A DNA stretch of 5,951 bases from an uncultured Campylobacter sp. (GCA_937875715.1 CALEHZ010000111.1:1-5951), one strand, 5' to 3'. Positions 1-5,752 are shown, numbered from the stretch's first letter. The notes: a model not told the origin generated them from the sequence alone. Made by a program: numbers and translations.

Positions 1-1102
1 TCTCTTGCGATAAAATATTACTATTAAACTCTGTGTTTAGTTCATTTTCTAGCTTATTTAGATTGCTAAAATTTAGCGTTTTTACATTTTTGCCTAAATA
101 TTTTGCTTTTTGAATAATTACATTTTTTCTTACTTCTTCGCTTTCTTGCCAAGGAAGTTTAATGTTTTCTAAGAATTTTATATATTCACCTTGATTTTGA
201 AATGTTGAAAATTTATAATTTTTATACTCTTTTAAGATTTGTTCTACTTTACTAAGATTAAAAACAGAAAAATCCAAATAAATTTTTCTATCTCTTAACA
301 ATCCTGTCATTTCAAACTTTCTTTGCATTTCATCGCCATAATCATTAAGTGTGCTAAGCTTAACTCTAAATAATTTTTCTTTATCAAATAAATATTTTTC
401 TAAGTATTCCACGCTTTCTTTGCTGGATTTTAAACCAAATTTTTCTCTAAATTTAATTATTTCATCAGCACATTTTTTATAATCACAATCTCTCATACCA
501 AGCACAAAGCTTTTAAACTCATCTTTTAAAATGCCTTTAAACTCTTTATTTTGTAAATTGTAATATTTTTTTAATTCAGCCATTACAAATAGAGTATTTA
601 AAAATGGTCGTGACTCATTTAGCATAGAAGTTCTAGTTGGATTATTCGCATGCAAGCCTATCATAATTTTAGAGTATATATCAGTGATGCTTTCGCTGTT
701 TTCTATAATACTATTTCCCAGCTTACTTATTGTAATTCTAGGTGAGTTTTTATTGCCCAAAAAGACTAGAATTCCTTGATCTTTTAAGGCTCTTAGCTGA
801 GTCATGACTCTGCCTGCAAAGCCTGTTTTTTGTGGATTTTTTTCTAGTAGCTCCTTTATTTCACTTTCATCTAACTGCTCGTCATTTAATAACTTTTTCT
901 TTACAGCCTCGCTCATTAAAGAAAATTTATATACACCATTTTTTACAAGTTCTACTAAATATTTTAGTTTAATTTTATCATCAAAAACCATTCCATTAAA
1001 GCTTTTAAATACTTTTAAGAATTCCAAATTTCTCTCTGGATTTCTTACTGTTGTATTTATTGAAAACACCTTGAAAGCTTTATTATTTCCACTTGTTCCC
1101 AT
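1..1102 (-). CDS. AlwI-family type IIS restriction endonuclease (3' end outside window)
   Basis: An uninterrupted minus-strand frame of 367 codons starts at ATG 1102-1100 and runs off the left edge without a stop. It is preceded by the Shine-Dalgarno AAGG, which overlaps the stop codon of the upstream methyltransferase. The N-terminus carries a TTVRNPER motif (residues 17-24). A winged-helix-like stretch lies near 91-135 (TGFAGRVMTQLRALKDQGIL, then PRITISKLGNSI), and MTGLLRDRKIYLDFS lies near 265-279. This order matches the recognition half of the AlwI / N.BspD6I (BstNBI, MlyI, PleI) family, whose members cut a few bases outside an asymmetric 5-bp site. In that family the PD-(D/E)XK nuclease domain is C-terminal, so the catalytic residues are expected outside the window and cannot be checked. 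Two cognate methyltransferases upstream support the call. The family assignment is from remembered motif order, not a search; GGATC or GAGTC specificity is possible but unproven. Confidence 0.82.
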   Translation of the reverse strand, partial: MGTSGNNKAFKVFSINTTVRNPERNLEFLKVFKSFNGMVFDDKIKLKYLVELVKNGVYKFSLMSEAVKKKLLNDEQLDESEIKELLEKNPQKTGFAGRVMTQLRALKDQGILVFLGNKNSPRITISKLGNSIIENSESITDIYSKIMIGLHANNPTRTSMLNESRPFLNTLFVMAELKKYYNLQNKEFKGILKDEFKSFVLGMRDCDYKKCADEIIKFREKFGLKSSKESVEYLEKYLFDKEKLFRVKLSTLNDYGDEMQRKFEMTGLLRDRKIYLDFSVFNLSKVEQILKEYKNYKFSTFQNQGEYIKFLENIKLPWQESEEVRKNVIIQKAKYLGKNVKTLNFSNLNKLENELNTEFNSNILSQE

Positions 1103-1105
1103 TTG

Positions 1106-1112
1106 CCACCTT
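1106..1112 (-). promoter_or_regulatory. Ribosome binding site of the endonuclease gene
   Basis: On the minus strand AAGGTGG precedes ATG at 1102. The core AAGG (1112-1109) is 6 nt from the start and overlaps the TAA stop of the D12 methyltransferase (1114-1112). This fixes the start of the endonuclease and implies that its translation is coupled to that of the methyltransferase. Confidence 0.7.
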
Positions 1113-1978
1113 TAATAATTTTTGATTAAAACTTCTATTGTTTGACTAAGGTTTTTGCGTCTATAATTAGCATTTGTATATGCTCTTTTGATTTCTATAA
1201 CTTCATATTTTTTTGCCCAAACCTCTAAAATATCGTTTTTTTTGCCGTTTGAAAGCAAAACATTTGAAAGAGCAAATTTTTTATTATTTTTATTTAAACA
1301 ATCTAGAATTTCGTATAAATCTCTCTCATCATTTTCGCCCCAAGTTGCGTTGTATGGTGCATTTGTGATCAAATAAGGCGGATCAAAATAAAAAAAATCT
1401 CCATTTTCATATAGTTTATCATCTCTAAAATCAAGATTAGAAAAATCTATTTCTTTACTTGATAGGACATTTATAAAATCTATGCTTTTTTTGTATAACG
1501 AGGCTGAGAAGTCCATTTTGCCAACTGGCACATTAAACTCGCCTTTTGAATTAAACCTTAGATAATGATTAAATCCATAAAGAATAAGCACAAAAAGCAT
1601 TATATCGCTTTGAGCTTTGTTATATTGTTCTCTAAGTCTTAAAAAGCCTTGTTTGTTATATAACGATAAGCCCTCGTGTTTGTATATTTTATAAAAATTT
1701 TTTGGCATATTTTTGCTATCTGTTAGCTTAAAATCATCAATTATTTTATAAATTCTAGTTAATGTATTTTCTAAACTATTATTTTTTAAAAAGCTTAAAA
1801 GTGAAATAATTTGTTTATTTTTATCATTTAGCAGAATTTTTGCCGACTTAGAGTTTAAGCCAACAATCCCACTACCACAAAACACATCTACAAATAAATT
1901 GCTTTTTAAAAAATGAGGGATAATATTTTTTAAAATTCTAGCTTTATTCCCAGGATAATTCAAAGGCGAAACAATCAT
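1112..1978 (-). CDS. D12-class (Dam-type, alpha group) N6-adenine DNA methyltransferase, M1
   Basis: This 288-residue protein transfers a methyl group from S-adenosylmethionine to adenine N6 in one strand of the site recognised by the linked endonuclease. The alpha-group motif order is visible: motif X PLNYPGNK (residues 5-12), the SAM-binding motif I VDVFCGSGIVGLN (30-42), a target-recognition region in the middle including RFNSKGEFNVPVGK (141-154), catalytic motif IV DPPY (199-202), and LSNV (237-240). The C-terminal part has the YRRKN...TIEVLI ending usual for MethyltransfD12 proteins. Length is normal for the family. The start at 1978 is supported by AAGGAG five bases upstream and by motif X lying right at the N-terminus. 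The gene begins inside the 3' end of M2 (35-bp overlap), and the endonuclease start follows 9 bp after its stop. A T8 run (coding sense) codes for residues just before DPPY. The class is certain; the DNA target is not known. Confidence 0.93.
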   Translation of the reverse strand: MIVSPLNYPGNKARILKNIIPHFLKSNLFVDVFCGSGIVGLNSKSAKILLNDKNKQIISLLSFLKNNSLENTLTRIYKIIDDFKLTDSKNMPKNFYKIYKHEGLSLYNKQGFLRLREQYNKAQSDIMLFVLILYGFNHYLRFNSKGEFNVPVGKMDFSASLYKKSIDFINVLSSKEIDFSNLDFRDDKLYENGDFFYFDPPYLITNAPYNATWGENDERDLYEILDCLNKNNKKFALSNVLLSNGKKNDILEVWAKKYEVIEIKRAYTNANYRRKNLSQTIEVLIKNY

Positions 1979-2675
1979 ATAATCTCCTTTTAGCTTTTTG
2001 ATAATATTCTTTTTCTATTTCTGAGCCTATAAATTTTCTATTTAAGGCGATGGCTGCTACGGCTGTGGTGCCACTTCCACTAAAAGGATCAAAAACCAAA
2101 TCGTTTTCATTTGTGTGAATTTTTAAAATTTCTTTTATGACTTTTAGATGTTTTTGTGTTGGATGTAGTCTATTTTTTCCACCCAGCACAACACCACTTT
2201 TAAAAACAGGCTTTAAATAAGAAATTTCGCTAGGCTTATTAAAAGTCCATTTTTTTTTGCCTTTAACAGCCCAAATAGCAAACTCACAATCTCCAACATA
2301 TCTAGAATTCACATTTCTAGGCATAGGATTTTGTTTTTCCCACCTTAGCAAATCCTTTATAGCACAACCGTTTTTTTCTAAAACAGCTGAAATAAAAGAA
2401 AAATTTTTCCAGTCATTAAAGATAATAATAGACCCGCCTTGCTTTAAAAAAGGCAAACAATCACAAATCCACTCAACCTGATCAAAATCATAGTCCCAAT
2501 TGCCATAATCCATACCACTTCTGCCCATATTTGAAAAGCCGAGCTGATGCTTTCTTGATACGCAATAAGGCGGATCTGTCAAAATACAATCAACTAAAAT
2601 ATTTTTTTTTGACATTTCTTTTAACAAATCTTTATAATCTAAATTAGCAAACAAAATATTATTGTTTTGTATCAT
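1944..2675 (-). CDS. Beta-class N6-adenine DNA methyltransferase (DpnA-like), M2
   Basis: This 243-residue protein has the beta-group order: catalytic motif IV TDPPY (residues 33-37) near the N-terminus, a middle target-recognition part (RWEKQNPMPRN near 111-121, SRYVGDCEFAIW near 124-135), HPTQK (171-175), and the SAM-binding motif I DPFSGSGTT (196-204) followed by FIGSEIEKEYYQKAKRRL. DPPY rather than SPPY indicates adenine N6, as in M2.DpnII. Paired with a D12 enzyme and an AlwI-type nuclease, it probably methylates the opposite strand of an asymmetric site. Start ATG 2675 shares an ATGA overlap with the stop of the upstream 50-codon frame. No Shine-Dalgarno precedes it, so initiation probably relies on translational coupling. 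The gene contains A8 (2602-2609) and A9 (2250-2258) runs in the coding sense. The class is certain; the exact target is unknown. Confidence 0.93.
   Translation of the reverse strand: MIQNNNILFANLDYKDLLKEMSKKNILVDCILTDPPYCVSRKHQLGFSNMGRSGMDYGNWDYDFDQVEWICDCLPFLKQGGSIIIFNDWKNFSFISAVLEKNGCAIKDLLRWEKQNPMPRNVNSRYVGDCEFAIWAVKGKKKWTFNKPSEISYLKPVFKSGVVLGGKNRLHPTQKHLKVIKEILKIHTNENDLVFDPFSGSGTTAVAAIALNRKFIGSEIEKEYYQKAKRRLYDCFAFELSWE
1984..1989 (-). promoter_or_regulatory. Ribosome binding site of M1 methyltransferase
   Basis: AAGGAG on the minus strand lies five bases before the ATG at 1978, inside the last codons of the M2 gene. It is the strongest Shine-Dalgarno of the operon and decides the M1 start. 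Confidence 0.75.
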
Positions 2676-2824
2676 TTTTTTACTTTAAGAGCTAGTAGAT
2701 TATCGCCTTTGATTATCATATTATCGCTATTTTGGCTGTTAAAAGTATATTTTTTCTCTAATGCATGATAGGCTGGATTGTGTTTTGCTACTTCATCTTT
2801 GCCTATCCATTGAAGTGATAGCAT
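2672..2824 (-). pseudogene. N-terminal relic of a type III (Mod-like) DNA methyltransferase, 50 codons
   Basis: The minus-strand frame from ATG 2824 to TGA 2674-2672 begins MLSLQWIGKDEVAKH and contains LEKKYTF (residues 22-28) and NMIIKGDNLLALK (35-47). These are the opening signatures of Mod-type site-specific adenine methyltransferases, which are several hundred residues long and continue through a DPPYN catalytic motif. Here the frame stops at residue 50, before any catalytic motif, so it cannot methylate DNA. A good ribosome binding site (AAGGA, 2835-2831, 6 nt from ATG) is kept, and its TGA overlaps the M2 ATG as ATGA. I read it as the stump of an older mod gene whose 3' part was replaced by the present cassette. 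It may now serve as the translated leader that feeds ribosomes to M2. A functional small protein cannot be excluded. The family match is from recognition of the motif, not from a search. Confidence 0.72.
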
Positions 2825-2830
2825 ATTTTA

Positions 2831-2835
2831 TCCTT
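2831..2835 (-). promoter_or_regulatory. Ribosome binding site of the Mod relic / R-M operon entry
   Basis: AAGGA on the minus strand lies six bases before ATG 2824. Because M2 has no Shine-Dalgarno of its own, this is the only recognisable ribosome entry site ahead of M2. Confidence 0.6.
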
Positions 2836-2849
2836 AATATTTTTGATGG

Positions 2850-2885
2850 AATTCTAGAATTTAAGTGTTTTTAAATTCTAGAATT
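2850..2885. repeat. Perfect 15-bp inverted repeat with 6-nt loop between leuC and R-M operon
   Basis: Arms 2850-2864 (AATTCTAGAATTTAA) and 2871-2885 are exact reverse complements around the loop GTGTTT. Each arm also contains the 12-bp palindrome AATTCTAGAATT (2850-2861 and 2874-2885). The structure starts 17 nt after the leuC stop and ends 26 nt before the relic ATG. In leuC mRNA it would form a long but A/U-rich hairpin. No U-run follows on that strand, so it is a poor intrinsic terminator. It could alternatively be a binding site for a dimeric regulator or an mRNA-stabilising end. No convincing promoter for the R-M operon can be singled out in 2825-2902. Confidence 0.75.
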
Positions 2886-2902
2886 TTAGATTTTTGGTGT
2901 AT

Positions 2903-4168
2903 TTATAGATCTCTTGGGTCTGTGATTTTTCCAGCTATTGCGCTGGCTGCCACGACAGCTGAGTTTGCTAGATATACCTCGCTTGTAGGATCTCCCATTC
3001 TGCCTACGAAGTTACGATTTGATGTAGAGATACAGCGCTCTTTTGCCGCCAGTATTCCCATATATCCACCAAGGCAGGCTCCGCAAGTTGGGTTGCTTAC
3101 CACTGCGCCAGCCTGGGCGAAAATATCCATTAGCCCTTCTTTTTGCGCTTGTAGGGCGATTTTTTGCGTTGCCGGCGTTATTATTAGCCTTGTGTGCTTG
3201 GCTACTCTTTTGCCTTTTAGGATTTTAGCAGCGATTCGCAGGTCGCCTAGGCGTCCGTTTGTGCAGCTGCCGATGAAGGCTTGATCTATTTTTATATCAT
3301 CTTTTACCGCCTGCCTAACGCTTTTGCCATTGCTTGGCAAAAATGGATAGGCAATCACCGGATCAAGCTTGCTAACATCGATTTCTAGCACTCTTGCGTA
3401 GTTTGCGCCCTCATCGCTATAATGTAGGCGTGGCGCACGCACAAGGTTTTTATCAGCCAAAAACTCTTTTGTTATCTCATCAACAGCGATTATTCCATTT
3501 TTTGCGCCTGCTTCTATCGCCATGTTACAAAGGCTAAAACGCCCATCCATATCAATGTGGCTCATCGCCTCTCCGGTGAATTCCAGTGCCTGATATAGCG
3601 CACCATCGACGCCTATTTGGCGTATGATTTCAAGGATCAAATCCTTACCGTAGATGTGCTCGCCTGGCTTGCCTTTGAAATCGACTTTAATCGTAGCTGG
3701 GACTTTAAACCAGTTTTTGCCAGTTATCATCGCATATGCAAGATCTGTGCTACCCATGCCGGTGCTAAATAGCCCCAAAGCGCCATGAGTACAGGTGTGA
3801 GAGTCTGCGCCGATCACCACATCGCCTGGGCTTACTAGACCTTTTTCTGGGATTAGTGCGTGTTCTATGCCCATGTCTTTTTCGTCAAAAAAATACTTCA
3901 AATCATGCTCAGCGGCAAAATCACGGCTGATTTTTGCTTGATTTGCACTCATTATGTCTTTTGCTGGGATATAGTGATCCATGACAATTGCGAAGTTTTC
4001 GGGCTTAGCTAGGGCTTTTGCGCCACTCTCGCGAAAAGCACGGATCGAAATCGGCGTGGTGATGTCATTGCCGATGGTCATATCAATGCCGCTCTCTATG
4101 ATTTGACCAGCATGGACTTCACTTCCTACATGCTCGCTAAATATTTTTTCTGTGATTGTTTGTGCCAT
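2903..4168 (-). CDS. leuC: 3-isopropylmalate dehydratase large subunit (LeuC2/HacA-like form)
   Basis: This cytosolic 4Fe-4S enzyme isomerises 2-isopropylmalate to 3-isopropylmalate in leucine synthesis, working with the small subunit LeuD. The 421-residue length fits the shorter LeuC2/HacA branch rather than the roughly 466-residue E. coli type. Visible signatures are GADSHTCTHGALG (residues 120-132), GSTDLAYA (139-146), FIGSCTNGR with cluster ligand Cys302 (298-306), NPTCGACLGG with Cys362 and Cys365 (359-368), and the substrate-site region NRNFVGRMG (384-392) followed by SEVYLAN. All three cluster cysteines are present and the gene is intact. ATG 4168 has AAGGA six bases upstream and a good -10 box about 35 bp upstream. 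leuD is not found downstream in the window; the R-M operon stands there instead. GC is clearly higher than in flanking genes. Homoaconitase-type activity cannot be ruled out from sequence alone. Confidence 0.95.
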   Translation of the reverse strand: MAQTITEKIFSEHVGSEVHAGQIIESGIDMTIGNDITTPISIRAFRESGAKALAKPENFAIVMDHYIPAKDIMSANQAKISRDFAAEHDLKYFFDEKDMGIEHALIPEKGLVSPGDVVIGADSHTCTHGALGLFSTGMGSTDLAYAMITGKNWFKVPATIKVDFKGKPGEHIYGKDLILEIIRQIGVDGALYQALEFTGEAMSHIDMDGRFSLCNMAIEAGAKNGIIAVDEITKEFLADKNLVRAPRLHYSDEGANYARVLEIDVSKLDPVIAYPFLPSNGKSVRQAVKDDIKIDQAFIGSCTNGRLGDLRIAAKILKGKRVAKHTRLIITPATQKIALQAQKEGLMDIFAQAGAVVSNPTCGACLGGYMGILAAKERCISTSNRNFVGRMGDPTSEVYLANSAVVAASAIAGKITDPRDL

Positions 4169-4202
4169 TTTTTGTCCTTAAAATTTTGAAATTAAACGCA
4201 CA

Positions 4203-4208
4203 ATTATA
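4203..4208 (-). promoter_or_regulatory. leuC promoter, -10 box TATAAT
   Basis: On the minus strand a run of seven A and then TTCGC precede a perfect TATAAT. Initiation would fall near 4196, giving a leader of about 28 nt that contains AAGGA (4179-4175) before ATG 4168. No -35 is seen, as is usual for sigma-70 promoters of Campylobacter. The leader is too short for a leucine-peptide attenuator. Confidence 0.65.
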
Positions 4209-4220
4209 GCGAATTTTTTT

Positions 4221-4228
4221 GCTATAAT
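4221..4228 (+). promoter_or_regulatory. NFACT gene promoter, extended -10 GCTATAAT after a T-run
   Basis: A T7 run (4214-4220) is followed by GC and a perfect TATAAT (4223-4228), the usual epsilonproteobacterial sigma-70 pattern. Transcription would begin about 7 nt further on, at 4235-4236, which is the A of the ATG at 4236. The box overlaps the upstream ATG at 4227, so that codon would not be in this transcript. The octamer is the exact reverse complement of the leuC octamer at 4203-4210. Confidence 0.65.
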
Positions 4229-4235
4229 GACTTTT

Positions 4236-5531
4236 ATGAAATATAAAATTCTAACCCAAATTAGCACCTTTTTAGATAAAAATACTACTAAAATAACGAG
4301 TATTTCACGCACGAGCGACCTTGCTTTGCGTATAAATTTTAGCTCAAAACTAGCTCTTATTTTTGATATGAACAAAAATGATTCAGCAATTTACGCTGAT
4401 ACTTTAATGCAAAATAAAGAATACAAAGCGCCTTTTGATATTTTGCTAAAAAAGCGTTTTAATAATTCTAAAATTCTTAGCGTAAAAACGCTGCCAAATG
4501 ATAGAATTTTGGTATTTGAGACTTCGCAAATGGGTTCGTATAAAGAGATAAAATCAAGGCTGTATTTTGAATTTACCGGCCGCTTTACAAATGTGATTAT
4601 AACAGACTTTGATGACATTGTCCTTGGTGCTTTACATCTTTATAAAGACACAAAGCGAGATATACAAATCTCAAAGCCTTTAAGCCCACTAGAAAGTAGG
4701 CAAATCAATGAAAAAGAAAGCGAAATTATCGCTAATTTTGATGAATTTTTTAAAACCGAACAAGAGCGAATAAAATCTAAAAATTTAAACTCTTTAAAGC
4801 AAAATAAAATCGCCAGCGTGGAGAAAAAAATCTCAAACCTAGAAAGTCTAATAAACGCACTTCCAAGCAAAGACGAACTAAGCAGGAAAGCTAGCGAACT
4901 AAGCAAAAAAGCAAATATTTTAAAAGCGCATTTGTATGAAATCAAAGATTATGAGCGTGATTTTTGCTTTGAAAATTTAGAATTTCACATTGAAAAGCCT
5001 GCTAAAATTGCGGTTGATGAGATGTTTAAAACTAGTAAAAAACTAAAAGCAAAGGCCGCTAATATCATCAAAGAAGAGCAAAATTTAAGCGAAAAAAAAG
5101 AGTTTTTATTAGGCTTAAAAGAAGCAATTTTGGCTGAAAATAATGAAGCAAATTTAGAAGCTTTATCGCCCAAAAAATCAGCAAAAATTAAAAACAAAAA
5201 TAGCGATTTTTGCGAAGATTTTTACAAAGGCCTTTATAAAATTAGTGTCGGTAAAAACGAGCGTGGCAACGCCTGGCTTTTAGAAAATGCCAAAAAAGAC
5301 GATGTTTGGTTTCACCTTCAAGGCTACAAGGGCGCTCATGTCGTCATCAAAAGCAATAAGCAAAAATTAAGCGATGATATAATAGCATTTGCATCGCGCA
5401 TCTGCGTGCTTTTTAGCGGGCATAAAAGCGGCAGTTTTGCCGTAGACTTCACAAAACGCAGCAATGTCAAGGTCGTAAAAGGCGCTTTTGTAAATTATGT
5501 AAATTACAACACAGTAGGAGTAAAAATATGA
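4236..5531 (+). CDS. NFACT family protein (RqcH/FbpA-like)
   Basis: This protein of 431 residues (434 if started at ATG 4227) has the NFACT layout. The N-terminal NFACT-N part includes NDRILVFE with the Asp-Arg pair at 89-90, equivalent to the pair that binds tRNA in RqcH, and GRFTNVIITD (115-124). A charged Lys/Glu-rich coiled-coil region follows at about 170-307. The C-terminal NFACT-R domain starts near residue 325, with the signatures GKNERGNAWL (339-348), DDVWFHLQGYKGAHVVIK and NYVNYNTVGVKI. Known family members bind 50S subunits carrying stalled peptidyl-tRNA and add C-terminal alanine tails. It is shorter than Bacillus RqcH (about 570 residues), apparently through a shorter middle. I prefer ATG 4236 because the -10 box overlaps ATG 4227 and no Shine-Dalgarno precedes either; this implies a leaderless mRNA. 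The 3' end overlaps moaD by 4 bp. The fibronectin-binding label often given to this family is not implied. Confidence 0.88.
   Translation: MKYKILTQISTFLDKNTTKITSISRTSDLALRINFSSKLALIFDMNKNDSAIYADTLMQNKEYKAPFDILLKKRFNNSKILSVKTLPNDRILVFETSQMGSYKEIKSRLYFEFTGRFTNVIITDFDDIVLGALHLYKDTKRDIQISKPLSPLESRQINEKESEIIANFDEFFKTEQERIKSKNLNSLKQNKIASVEKKISNLESLINALPSKDELSRKASELSKKANILKAHLYEIKDYERDFCFENLEFHIEKPAKIAVDEMFKTSKKLKAKAANIIKEEQNLSEKKEFLLGLKEAILAENNEANLEALSPKKSAKIKNKNSDFCEDFYKGLYKISVGKNERGNAWLLENAKKDDVWFHLQGYKGAHVVIKSNKQKLSDDIIAFASRICVLFSGHKSGSFAVDFTKRSNVKVVKGAFVNYVNYNTVGVKI
5516..5520 (+). promoter_or_regulatory. Ribosome binding site of moaD
   Basis: AGGAG lies seven bases before the moaD ATG (5528), within the last codons of the NFACT gene. 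It fixes the moaD start and allows initiation beyond simple stop-restart coupling. Confidence 0.75.
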
Positions 5532-5752
5532 TTAAAGTAAGTTTTTTGGGGCCACTTAGCGAGCTTGGCGAACTTAATTTAGAGTGTAAAAATCTAAGCG
5601 AACTTAAAGAGATTTTAAACAAAGATGAGCGTTTAAAAGGCTGGCTAAAAGACTGCGCAGTATCGCTAAATGATGAAATAATCACGGATTTAAGTGCTAC
5701 GCTAAAAGACGGCGATGAAATAGCGATTTTGCCACCAGTTTGCGGCGGCTGA
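5528..5752 (+). CDS. moaD: Molybdopterin synthase small subunit, ubiquitin-like sulfur carrier MoaD
   Basis: This 74-residue protein has the ubiquitin-like beta-grasp pattern of MoaD/ThiS: a first strand IKVSFLG, a helix region LSELKEILN (23-31), VSLNDEII (45-52), LKDGDEIAILPPVCGG (59-74). The free C-terminal Gly-Gly is what MoeB adenylates and what becomes the thiocarboxylate that supplies sulfur for converting precursor Z (cPMP) to molybdopterin with MoaE. The LKDGDEIAILPPVxGG ending favours MoaD over ThiS. The start is supported by AGGAG at 5516-5520. It overlaps the NFACT gene by ATGA, so both are probably on one mRNA. The usual partner moaE is not visible downstream within the window; a repeat array begins directly after the stop codon. 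Confidence 0.93.
   Translation: MIKVSFLGPLSELGELNLECKNLSELKEILNKDERLKGWLKDCAVSLNDEIITDLSATLKDGDEIAILPPVCGG

Noticed and set aside
804..1115. Plus-strand open frame of about 100 codons opposite the nuclease gene
   Set aside because: It lies antisense to a long minus-strand frame with clear AlwI-family signatures, has a Ser/Phe-rich low-complexity product typical of antisense A/T-rich DNA, and has no supporting signals.
2865..3284. Plus-strand open frame of 139 codons opposite leuC
   Set aside because: It is antisense to an intact, well-conserved leuC; its Ala/Pro/Arg-rich product is a shadow of leuC codon use.
4169..4226. Leucine attenuator or T-box-type leader upstream of leuC
   Set aside because: The predicted leader is about 28 nt, too short for a leader peptide with Leu codons or for a structured riboswitch.
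4391..5197. Several minus-strand open frames opposite the NFACT gene
   Set aside because: All are antisense to a continuous NFACT coding frame and give Ser/Phe/Leu-rich shadow translations.
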